This document shows, piece after piece, positions 33,379 to 40,532 of a stretch of DNA of 64,000 nt (within the stretch, counting starts at the first letter, position 1; each line of letters opens with the position of its first letter). The position numbers and the translations under genes were made by a program. The notes under the pieces are model-generated. The model saw only the letters and a list, made by a program, of their open reading frames with translations. It did no database searches and was not told the origin of the DNA. Origin of the DNA: Bryobacterales bacterium (GTDB lineage: Bacteria; Acidobacteriota; Terriglobia; Bryobacterales; Bryobacteraceae); contig JAEUQC010000148.1 in assembly GCA_016789905.1 (NCBI GenBank), forward strand, positions 1 to 64,000, given 5' to 3'.

Positions 33379-34706
33379 AAACGCTGGCCTGCCTGCTGCT
33401 GGCACTTCCCCTTGCGGCACAGATCCAGGTGTTCACACTGCAAACGGGTTTGCCCGTCGCCGCCGGCCCCAGCGTGAACCTGGGCACTGCCGCCGCCGGG
33501 GATATTTTTGAGGTCCGCTTCCGCGCAGTCAATTCTGGTTCGGCGCCGCTCGCGCTTTCAACCGTCACGGTTAGTGGCGCGGCGTTCTCGCTTGCCGCGC
33601 CGTTCCTGCCGATCACGCTTGCTCCGGCCCAATCCCACGACTTTTCGGTTCGTTTTGCGCCTTCAGCGCCGGGTTCCTACAGCGCAATCCTATCCGTCAA
33701 CACCTTTTCAACGCTCCTCCGCGCCGCCGCCGTTCTGGGTCCTGCGTTATTCATCACCAACGGAACACAGACTGTTGAACTGAACACTTCCAGTCTCCAA
33801 GTGAACCTCGCGACCGGGCAGGTCTTAACGCTTGCGCTTTCCGCCGGCAATTCCTATTCCACTCCGCTCACGCTCGATAGCCTTTCGCTCTCCGGAGACG
33901 GGTTTGCACTCGTTAGTCCGCCCGCATTCCCGTTGACGTTGGCTCCGGGCGAAACCGTCCCTGTGCCTGTCAGGGTCACGGGTGTTGCGGAGGGCGAATC
34001 GGCGGCTGTGCTCACCGTTGGCCCCAGGCGATTCACTCTCTATGCTCTCGTCTTCCGGCCCCAGTTGGCGGCGCCGCGCATCATCACCGGGGACGCGCCC
34101 AGGAATGGGCAGCAGTTAACCGTCCGCTTGCAACTCGCGCAGCCGGCGGTGGGCCCGGGTTCCGGATTGCTGCGGGCGGTGTTTTCCGGCGCCGACGATC
34201 CGGCGATTGTCTTTCCGAACGGCGCGCGAGAAATCCGTTTCGATGTCGCCGCCGGCAGCCGCGACGCGACGTTCAATGGCGCTCCGGAAACCGTGCTGCA
34301 GACCGGCACTACCGCCGGGACGCTCCGCCTGGAGGCGGTTACCGAAACCGGCGTAACCACCGAAACATTCCGGTTCGATCGCGCGGCCGTGGTCGTCGAC
34401 AGCGCCTCTGCCCGGCGAAACGGTTCGAATCTGGAAATCGACATTAACGGGTTCGACAATACGCGCGAGGTTGGTTCGCTGAATTTCCGGTTCTTTGACC
34501 GCGGCGGCAATCCCATTGGCGGCGTTATCACCACAACCCCTGCTGAACTTTTCAAGAACTATTTCGCCCAGAGCGGTCTGGGTGGCGTGTTCGGAATGCG
34601 CGCGGTGTTTCCGGTTACCGGCGATGCGACAATAGTGGGTTCGGTGCTAGTCGAAATCGCCAACTCGGTTGGCCGTACGGATTTGCAACGCCTTCTGTTT
34701 CCATGA
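33375..34706 (+). CDS. Cassette A, gene 3: secreted stalk protein with ASH-like domains and a shared C-terminal domain
   Basis: Protein of 443 residues with a signal peptide (about 1-16). Residues 20-235 hold two choice-of-anchor/ASH-like Ig repeats (for example RAVNSGSAPLALSTVTVSG and FSVRFAPSAPGSYSAILSV). Residues 235-443 form a separate domain with ADDPAIVFPNGAREIRFDVAAG, GTTAGTLRLEAV, INGFDNTREVGSLNFRF and a NSVG end. The same pattern closes the giant protein at 40527-47066, so this domain is shared between otherwise different stalks. ATG 33375 overlaps the previous stop; the open frame to 33282 is discarded. thiD starts inside its stop codon. No anchor motif is seen. Confidence 0.78.
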   Translation: MKTLACLLLALPLAAQIQVFTLQTGLPVAAGPSVNLGTAAAGDIFEVRFRAVNSGSAPLALSTVTVSGAAFSLAAPFLPITLAPAQSHDFSVRFAPSAPGSYSAILSVNTFSTLLRAAAVLGPALFITNGTQTVELNTSSLQVNLATGQVLTLALSAGNSYSTPLTLDSLSLSGDGFALVSPPAFPLTLAPGETVPVPVRVTGVAEGESAAVLTVGPRRFTLYALVFRPQLAAPRIITGDAPRNGQQLTVRLQLAQPAVGPGSGLLRAVFSGADDPAIVFPNGAREIRFDVAAGSRDATFNGAPETVLQTGTTAGTLRLEAVTETGVTTETFRFDRAAVVVDSASARRNGSNLEIDINGFDNTREVGSLNFRFFDRGGNPIGGVITTTPAELFKNYFAQSGLGGVFGMRAVFPVTGDATIVGSVLVEIANSVGRTDLQRLLFP

Positions 34707-35470
34707 TGCCAGTGGCCCTCACCATCGCCGGTTCGGACCCCAGCGGCGGCGCTGGTATCCAGGCCGACCTGAAGACGTTCCACCAGTTTCGCGTCTATGG
34801 CGAGGCGGTGATCACCCTGATTACCGTGCAGAACACGCAGAAAGTAAGTCGCGTCGAACTGTTGGACCCGTCGCTGATCCGCGAGCAAATGGAGGCGGTT
34901 CTGACCGATATTCCTCCTGCGGCGGCGAAGACCGGCGCGCTTGGTTCGGCGGCGATCATTGAGGCCGTGGCCGAGACAATTGGCGATGTACCGCTCGTGG
35001 TCGATCCGGTGATGATAAGCAAACATGGCGCGCCGCTGTTGGCATCTTCCGCGGCGGAGGCGATGCGCCGCTCCTTGTTTGCCAGGGCGCTGCTGCTTAC
35101 GCCGAACCTCCATGAGGCGGCTGCGTTGACTGGACTGAAAGTGGATACCGAAGGGCAAATGGTGACCGCGGCCAGGTGCCTGATGGAACTCGGCCCGCGC
35201 GCGGTGTTGGTGAAGGGTGGCCATCTGGCGGGACAAGCGAGCGATGTACTGGTTACGCCCACCAGCGTGGATTGGTTCACTGCTGATCGTACCGATACTC
35301 CGCACACGCATGGCACTGGCTGTACCTATTCCGCGGCGATTACGGCGCTGCTTGCGCGCGGCTTGGCGCTCCGGGACGCGGTGGCGCAGGCCAAGCACTT
35401 TATTGCCGAAGCCATCCGGACGAACCCGGGGCTCGGCCACGGGCAAGGCCCCGTCAACCATCTCGCTTGA
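34703..35470 (+). CDS. thiD: Hydroxymethylpyrimidine/phosphomethylpyrimidine kinase
   Basis: Protein of 255 residues. It phosphorylates HMP and HMP-phosphate with ATP for thiamine synthesis. Matches: AGSDPSGGAGIQADLKTF at the start, the VVDPVMISKHG block, LLTPNLHEAAALTG, VLVKGGHL, and HTHGTGCTYSAAI with the catalytic Asp/Cys-type loop near residue 205. The length is normal. It overlaps the cassette A stalk gene by 4 bp (ATGATG), so translation is coupled to a surface-protein operon, which is odd for a cofactor enzyme. No other thi gene is in the window. Its end overlaps the glycosyltransferase on the other strand by 17 bp. Confidence 0.94.
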   Translation: MMPVALTIAGSDPSGGAGIQADLKTFHQFRVYGEAVITLITVQNTQKVSRVELLDPSLIREQMEAVLTDIPPAAAKTGALGSAAIIEAVAETIGDVPLVVDPVMISKHGAPLLASSAAEAMRRSLFARALLLTPNLHEAAALTGLKVDTEGQMVTAARCLMELGPRAVLVKGGHLAGQASDVLVTPTSVDWFTADRTDTPHTHGTGCTYSAAITALLARGLALRDAVAQAKHFIAEAIRTNPGLGHGQGPVNHLA

Positions 35471-36854
35471 GAACAATCACCCACCCGTTCCGTTCGGGCA
35501 GCGTCCGCCGGCCTTGTGTGTTTAACTCCCGCAGCCGGTGGGCGGGCAGCAGAAAATCGCACTCCGAACGGTCGAGCAGCGTTTGCAGATCTTGGGCATC
35601 GCGCAGCAGAAGCACCGTTTCTTTGGGCTCCGGCGCGCCGCGGTAGGCGGAGGCGTTGGCGATGATCTCACGGCGCGGGAAATCGATGTTGGTGGCCGCC
35701 AGCGTTCGCGCGTCGCCGGGCAGCAGGTATTGCACGCGCGGCAGGTGCATCGTGGTGGCGACGAACTCATCGGCCACACCATCGATCATCAACCCCTGGC
35801 GGCTCCGTAATTCCGGGGTGTAGGCGGCGAGCGCCGCCGCCGGCGAGACTGCCTCGGCAGGTGCGTGGGAGATGGCGCCCGTCAACAACCGCAGCCCAAT
35901 CACCCCGCCCGCCAGCGCCACATGCACTCGCTCCCCGGCCGCCGCTGCCGTCGCCGCGAAAATCGGTAGCAGGTACGTGGCGTTGCGGTAGCCGAAAGCG
36001 AAAAGCACCAGGACGCTCGCCGCAAGCCATGCGGCTTCCGTATAGCGCTTCCGGTAGCAGCAATAGCCGAACGCCAGCGGAGCCATCGCGGTCAGTAATG
36101 GGTCCCACGCCCAAGCCCGCGTCCCATAGAAAACTGCGTGCGGTTCGGCCGCCGCGTTCTCCGGCGTATGAACGCCCCACTGCAAGTGCTCATCCAGAAT
36201 ATGCTCGTTCCAGTACCACTCCCTGTTTTCAGCCAGTTGATACAGGTGCCATGGCGCGACAAGCAGTGCCGCTACCGCGATGATCCGCCACCAGCGGCGA
36301 AATAGGAACAACGCCGGTACTGCGCCGGCAACGCTCTTCGTCAGGATGCCCCAGGCCAGCGCCGCGCCCGCGCCCTTCTCTGACTTTCGCCATAGATAGA
36401 CCGTCAGCAACACCGCGCACAGCACCGGCACATCCGTCATGTTTCTCCGCGCCAGCAGGAAGAAGAGTGGATTGGCGGCCAGCAGCAGCATCGCCGCCGG
36501 ACCCTGCCAGCGGAATAGGAGCGTCAACACAGCGGCGCCGCACAGTACCGCGAACAGCCGCAGGCTCCACAGCGAATCGCCGAACAGACGCACCGCAATC
36601 GCGGTTGGCAGGAAGGCGCCAATCGGCTTTACAAAAGCCAAACGGCCGAGGAAGCGCGGTGTCAGCCACTCGCTTCGCTCGGCCATTCCAATCGAGATAC
36701 TGCTATACAACGCCTCGTCCTGCGGACGGACCTGCCGCACTGGATCCGTGTAGCCCGATGCCAACGGCACGTTCCACACGCCCCAGCCCAGATAGATCGC
36801 CGCGGCGGCAAAAACTAATACTTGGGAACCGAGGGATCGACCTTGTCCGCCCAT
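35454..36854 (-). CDS. Membrane glycosyltransferase, ArnT/PMT-like (GT83-type)
   Basis: Protein of 466 residues with about ten to twelve hydrophobic helices over residues 8-330 and a periplasmic C-terminal domain. The first loop has the ArnT-like pattern YTDPVRQVRPQDEALYSSISIGMAERSEWLTPRFLGRLAFVKP with its acidic active-site residues (RPQDE). Such enzymes move a sugar from polyprenyl phosphate to lipid A, protein or another acceptor. I start it at ATG 36854, which makes a 40-bp overlap with the end of moeZ in another frame. No other ATG lies upstream of the first helix, so the overlap is likely real. Acceptor unknown. Confidence 0.82.
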   Translation of the reverse strand: MGGQGRSLGSQVLVFAAAAIYLGWGVWNVPLASGYTDPVRQVRPQDEALYSSISIGMAERSEWLTPRFLGRLAFVKPIGAFLPTAIAVRLFGDSLWSLRLFAVLCGAAVLTLLFRWQGPAAMLLLAANPLFFLLARRNMTDVPVLCAVLLTVYLWRKSEKGAGAALAWGILTKSVAGAVPALFLFRRWWRIIAVAALLVAPWHLYQLAENREWYWNEHILDEHLQWGVHTPENAAAEPHAVFYGTRAWAWDPLLTAMAPLAFGYCCYRKRYTEAAWLAASVLVLFAFGYRNATYLLPIFAATAAAAGERVHVALAGGVIGLRLLTGAISHAPAEAVSPAAALAAYTPELRSRQGLMIDGVADEFVATTMHLPRVQYLLPGDARTLAATNIDFPRREIIANASAYRGAPEPKETVLLLRDAQDLQTLLDRSECDFLLPAHRLRELNTQGRRTLPERNGWVIVLKRDG

Positions 36855-37963
36855 GCCAGTATTCCGCCCGTCATGTTGCGAACCTTGGTGAACCCGTTTG
36901 CCCGCAGTACGTCGCACGCTTTTGCCGACCGGCCACCCATCTTGCAATGCATCACAATATCGGCATTCTTATCGAGTTCGTTCAACCGCTTCGGCAGTTC
37001 GCCGAGCGGAATCAGTTGCGCCTTTTCGATGCGGCAGATCTGATACTCATGCACTTCTCGCACATCGACGAGCGTGAAATCGGCGCCGGCGTCGATCATA
37101 AGCTTCACGTCTTGCGGCGAGATATCGGTGGAAGAAACGGGAGCTGGCAATGGAGCCTCCTGGTGCGGAACCCCGCAGAACTGCTGGTAATCAATCAACT
37201 CTTTCACCACCGTACACTTGCCCTGGCACTCCGGATTCCGGCGAATCTTCAACTCGCGGAACTTCATCGCCAACGCGTCATAGAGCATCAAGCGTCCCTG
37301 CAAAGGCTGCCCCTCGCCCAGGATTAGCTTGATTACTTCGGTGGCCTGGATCAAGCCAACCACGCCCGGCAGAATGCCCAGCACGCCGCCTTCGGCGCAA
37401 CTCGGCACCAGCCCCGGGGGCGGCGGTTCCGGATACAGGCAGCGGTAACACGGTCCTTCGTCCTTGCAGAAAACGGTGGCCTGGCCTTCGAACCGGAAGA
37501 TGCTGGCGTAGACGTTTGGAATTCCCAGCAGCACGCAGGCATCGTTCACCAGGAAACGCGTGGGAAAGTTGTCCGTGCCATCGGCGACAATGTCGTATTC
37601 CTTGATGATGTCGAGCGCGTTAGCCGATGTCAGCGGCACTTCGTACTTCACGATCTCAATGAAGGGGTTGATGTCCTTCATCGTCTCTTCCGCCGAATCC
37701 ACCTTCTTCTTGCCCACGTCTTTGGTGCCGTGGATCACCTGGCGCTGCAGGTTCGACACGTCCACCGTGTCGAAATCCACCAAGCCCAGCTTGCCCACGC
37801 CTGCCGCGGCCAAATACATCGCTACCGGCGCGCCCAGACCGCCCGTGCCGATCAGCAGTACCTTCGCGTTCTTCAGCTTCAACTGCCCGGCCACGCCGAC
37901 TTCCGGCATGATCAGGTGCCGGCTATACCGGTTGATCTCTTCGTTCGTTAGCGACGTGGCCAT
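36815..37963 (-). CDS. moeZ: ThiF/MoeB-type sulfur-carrier adenylyltransferase with rhodanese domain
   Basis: Protein of 382 residues. It adenylates the C-terminal Gly of a ubiquitin-like sulfur carrier and then transfers sulfur to it. The E1-like part has the nucleotide loop GTGGLG (39-44), R73-N71 region (DVSNLQRQ), Cys189 in SCAEGGVLG, and a zinc set C172/C175 with C246/C250. The C-terminal rhodanese domain (about 285-382) has active Cys340 in HCKMGGRS. This two-domain form matches mycobacterial MoeZ, which serves CysO. It lies 5 bp after cysO in the cysM-mec-cysO-moeZ operon. Confidence 0.93.
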   Translation of the reverse strand: MATSLTNEEINRYSRHLIMPEVGVAGQLKLKNAKVLLIGTGGLGAPVAMYLAAAGVGKLGLVDFDTVDVSNLQRQVIHGTKDVGKKKVDSAEETMKDINPFIEIVKYEVPLTSANALDIIKEYDIVADGTDNFPTRFLVNDACVLLGIPNVYASIFRFEGQATVFCKDEGPCYRCLYPEPPPPGLVPSCAEGGVLGILPGVVGLIQATEVIKLILGEGQPLQGRLMLYDALAMKFRELKIRRNPECQGKCTVVKELIDYQQFCGVPHQEAPLPAPVSSTDISPQDVKLMIDAGADFTLVDVREVHEYQICRIEKAQLIPLGELPKRLNELDKNADIVMHCKMGGRSAKACDVLRANGFTKVRNMTGGILAWADKVDPSVPKY

Positions 37964-37968
37964 ACAGG

Positions 37969-38244
37969 TTACCTGCCGCCCGCGATCGACGGAACGATAG
38001 AGATCGTGTCGCTATCGGCGACCGCTGTCTTGTCTTTTTCCAGGAACCGGATATCTTCGTCGTTGACGTACACGTTGACGAAGCTCCGCAATTTGCCTTC
38101 GTCGTTAAACAGGTTCTTCTTCATGTCCGGGTAAGCGGCGGTGAGCGCGCCCAGCGCCTCTCCCACGGTTGAACCGCTTACTTCCACGGCGTCTTTTTTG
38201 TCGGCGAACTGCCGCAACGGCGTCGGGATCAAAATCTTAGGCAT
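37969..38244 (-). CDS. cysO: Ubiquitin-like sulfur carrier, CysO type, ending in GGR
   Basis: Protein of 91 residues of the ThiS/MoaD fold. The block FVNVYVNDEDIRFLEKDKTAVADSDTISIVPSIAGG follows mycobacterial CysO closely. As thiocarboxylate it donates sulfur to CysM for cysteine synthesis. The C-terminus is Gly89-Gly90-Arg91: the diglycine is not terminal, so the Arg should be removed before activation. The adjacent JAMM peptidase could do this. The extra Arg codon AGG before the TAA was checked on the strand. It overlaps mec by 8 bp and precedes moeZ by 5 bp. Confidence 0.92.
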   Translation of the reverse strand: MPKILIPTPLRQFADKKDAVEVSGSTVGEALGALTAAYPDMKKNLFNDEGKLRSFVNVYVNDEDIRFLEKDKTAVADSDTISIVPSIAGGR

Positions 38245-38662
38245 TCGGGTGTTCCAGCTCCTCTTTTGCTGCCTCGGTCTGTTCCATGTTCGGCAGCCAG
38301 CTATTGGCGTGATGAAATTGGCCCTTCTGGATCGACAAAACGACGAACGAATACCAGGGGCACGAGTTCTCTAAATCGGTTTTTGAAAAGTAGGCGTCGC
38401 AGTCCGGGTGGCTATGGAAGATGCCAATCAGGTCCATCCCATTTTTCCGCGCTTCGCGCTCAGCAAACAACAGATCTTCCGGACGCAGTTCGTAGCGTTC
38501 GCGCTGCGCGCCCGGATAGGCGTTTTCCAACGGCAGCGCCACCCGCACCGTTTTCACATCGCCGTCAATCGGACCCAGCATCGCGCCGCAGCACTCGTTC
38601 GGATACGTTTTCTGCGCGTGCGCCACCATCAGGTCCCACGCTTCTTGTTCTATCTTGATCAT
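38237..38662 (-). CDS. mec: JAMM/MPN metallopeptidase, Mec type
   Basis: Protein of 141 residues. The zinc-binding JAMM motif is complete: E23 (NECCG), H83-x-H85 and, after seven residues, S93-x2-D96. Mycobacterial Mec+ releases cysteine from the CysO-Cys adduct; related proteins trim residues beyond the diglycine of sulfur carriers. Both activities are possible here because the carrier ends in GGR. The ATG at 38662 overlaps the cysM stop (ATGA); a frame to 38707 adds only residues inside cysM. It overlaps the start of cysO by 8 bp, consistent with tight co-translation. Confidence 0.92.
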   Translation of the reverse strand: MIKIEQEAWDLMVAHAQKTYPNECCGAMLGPIDGDVKTVRVALPLENAYPGAQRERYELRPEDLLFAEREARKNGMDLIGIFHSHPDCDAYFSKTDLENSCPWYSFVVLSIQKGQFHHANSWLPNMEQTEAAKEELEHPNA

Positions 38663-39612
38663 TCGTTCCAGAACGGCTCGCTCATGTATTTGGATGCGCC
38701 ATCGCAAAGAACGGTGACAATCACCGCCTCCCGGCCTTCCTTTGCCAGCCGTTTTCCTAACTCTACCGCCGCATGGACATTGGCCCCAGCGCTGATACCC
38801 ACCAGCAGGCCTTCTTCCCGTGCAAGCCGCTTCACCATTCTATAGGCGTCTTCGGTCTCCACGCCCACATTTTCATCCGCCAGCGCCGGGTCGTAGATAC
38901 TCGGAACAATCGCCGTCGGCATGTGCTTTAACCCTTCCAGGCCGTGGAACGCCGTCGCCGGTTGCGCGCTGATGCAGACGACGCCGTTGCCGTCTTTCCG
39001 CAGTCGCCGCGTGGTGCCCATAAACGTTCCGCTGGTGCCCAGCGCCGCCAGAAAATGAGTGATCCGCCCATTGGTCTGTTCCAGCAGTTCCACGCCGGTT
39101 GTATTGTAGTGCGCCTGCCAGTTTGCCGGGTTGGAGTATTGGTCAGGGTAGAAATACCGGTCCGGGCTTTCTGCGTAGATGGCCTGGCAGCGCCGGATGG
39201 CGCCATCGGACCCTTCCGCGCCATCGGTCAGTACCAGCTCCGCGCCGTAGGCATTCAAAATCGCCTTCCGCTCCGGGCTCGCGTTCGCCGGCAGGCAAAG
39301 CTTCACCCGGTAGCCGCGCGCCGCCGCCACCATCGCGTACGCGATGCCGGTATTGCCGCTGGTCGCGTCCAATATCACCTTGTTCGGCGTCAATAAACCT
39401 TGTTGTTCGCCGGTGTTCAACATGTTGAGCGCCGGCCGGTCCTTCACACTGCCGCCTGGATTGAAATACTCCGCTTTGGCATAGATCTCTATACCCGGAA
39501 GCCCTTCCGCCACCCGCTGCAGCCGAAATAATGGCGTGTTTCCGATGGCCGCAAGCAGGTTTCCAGCGGCTGGCGGCGTCCGCTTTTCCACCGAACTGGC
39601 GGTTGCGCTCAT
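38659..39612 (-). CDS. cysM: PLP-dependent cysteine synthase, CysM type
   Basis: Protein of 317 residues. It condenses an activated serine (O-phosphoserine in the mycobacterial enzyme, O-acetylserine in others) with sulfur from CysO thiocarboxylate. The PLP lysine is K57 in NPGGSVKDRPA, with TSGNTGIAYA, ALGTSGTFMGTTRRLR and GISAGANVHAA blocks. Linkage to mec, cysO and moeZ points to the CysM/CysO route rather than free sulfide. It is the first gene of the minus-strand operon, and divergent from the sigma factor gene at 39729. Substrate choice is inferred from gene context. Confidence 0.92.
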   Translation of the reverse strand: MSATASSVEKRTPPAAGNLLAAIGNTPLFRLQRVAEGLPGIEIYAKAEYFNPGGSVKDRPALNMLNTGEQQGLLTPNKVILDATSGNTGIAYAMVAAARGYRVKLCLPANASPERKAILNAYGAELVLTDGAEGSDGAIRRCQAIYAESPDRYFYPDQYSNPANWQAHYNTTGVELLEQTNGRITHFLAALGTSGTFMGTTRRLRKDGNGVVCISAQPATAFHGLEGLKHMPTAIVPSIYDPALADENVGVETEDAYRMVKRLAREEGLLVGISAGANVHAAVELGKRLAKEGREAVIVTVLCDGASKYMSEPFWNE

Positions 39613-39728
39613 CCTATTAGGCTAACAATCTCCCTAATCCCGGTCAAGATTGGGCTGTTTCCGTTCTCCTGATCATTTTGAACCCCATTCCGCGCACTGA
39701 CTATCGGCAATCCGCTGTCGCCGCCGAT

Positions 39729-40307
39729 ATGGACACCCAAGCCGCTCCCGGACAGGTCACCAGCCTGCTGCGCCAATGGCGCATGGGCGACGAAGCCGCG
39801 CTCACCGCTTTGGCGCCGCTCATCTATGCAGAACTGCGCGGGTTGGCCCGTTCCCGCCTGGCGTACGAGCGCCGTTCCGGGTTGAGCCCTACTGAACTGG
39901 TTCACGAGGCCTTCCTGCGCCTGGTGCGGCAGGAGCAGCCGGATTGGGCTAATCGCGCGCACTTCTACTACATCGCCGCGCGCCTGATGCGTCAGATTCT
40001 GGTTGATTTTGTGCGTGAGTCCCATGCGCAGAAGCGCGGCGGCGACGCGGTGGCCCTGTCGCTGGACGAGGCCACCGCGTTCGCCCGGCCAACTGATCCC
40101 GGCGTGCTGCAAATCCATGAAGCGCTGAATGCATTAGCGGAAATGGACGCGCGAAAGGCACGTGTTTTGGAGATGCGATTCTTCGGCGGTCTCACCGCGG
40201 AAGAGATCGCGCAAGTTGAGAATTTGTCCCCGGTCACCGTTACTCGTGATGTACGTGCCGCCACGGCATGGCTGCGCGCGTGGCTGGCCGCTCCGGAGAA
40301 ACCATGA
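39729..40307 (+). CDS. ECF-type RNA polymerase sigma factor (sigma-70, ECF sub-group PF07638)
   Basis: Protein of 192 residues. Region 2 spans about 10-90 (ELRGLARSRLAYER, LSPTELVHEAFLRL, NRAHFYYIAARLMRQILVDFVRE) and region 4 about 120-185 (EMDARKARVLEMRFFGGLTAEEIA, a helix-turn-helix then VTRDVRAATAWLR). It directs RNA polymerase to a specific promoter set. The DVRAA motif and RQILVDF are typical of the group that precedes Ser/Thr kinase genes. The ATG at 39729 gives the usual length; a TTG at 39678 is possible. A truncated kinase-N-terminal gene overlaps its stop (ATGA). It is divergent from cysM. Confidence 0.88.
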   Translation: MDTQAAPGQVTSLLRQWRMGDEAALTALAPLIYAELRGLARSRLAYERRSGLSPTELVHEAFLRLVRQEQPDWANRAHFYYIAARLMRQILVDFVRESHAQKRGGDAVALSLDEATAFARPTDPGVLQIHEALNALAEMDARKARVLEMRFFGGLTAEEIAQVENLSPVTVTRDVRAATAWLRAWLAAPEKP

Positions 40308-40516
40308 CTACCCAGCAATGGCAGACCGTCGAAGCTCTTTTCAACAGCGCGCTGGAAGTGACGCCCGCCGAGCGCGGCGCTTGGGTGTGGCGGGCCAGCG
40401 CTGGTAACCCAACTCTGGCGCGCGCGGTGCTGCGAATGCTGGAGGCCGACGCCAGCCCGGGCGACGAAATCCGGCTCGCTGTCCGGTCCGCGGTGAAGGA
40501 GTGGATGGGGCGGTAG
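40304..40516 (+). CDS. Isolated N-terminal domain of a sigma-linked Ser/Thr kinase, kinase missing
   Basis: Protein of 70 residues that looks like the first 70 residues of kinases often found after such sigma factors: QWQTVEALFNSALEVTPAERGAW, then a GNPTLARAVLRMLEAD helix. Full proteins then continue with a kinase domain and often a large sensor. Here a stop follows, with no kinase ORF in any frame downstream; the giant cassette B gene takes the opposite strand. It overlaps the sigma gene (ATGA). It may be a remnant or a minimal anti-sigma-like partner. The first reading is as likely as the second. Confidence 0.6.
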   Translation: MTTQQWQTVEALFNSALEVTPAERGAWVWRASAGNPTLARAVLRMLEADASPGDEIRLAVRSAVKEWMGR

Positions 40517-40532
40517 GGGCGAGCCCCTACCG
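40511..40532. terminator. Hairpin spanning the two convergent stop codons
   Basis: A perfect 9-bp stem (CGGTAGGGG with CCCCTACCG) and a 4-nt loop CGAG. The left arm contains the TAG of the kinase-remnant gene and the right arm the TAG (minus strand) of the giant Ig-repeat gene. No T-run on either side. It could act as a bidirectional stop for transcription or protect the 3' ends. Confidence 0.55.
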
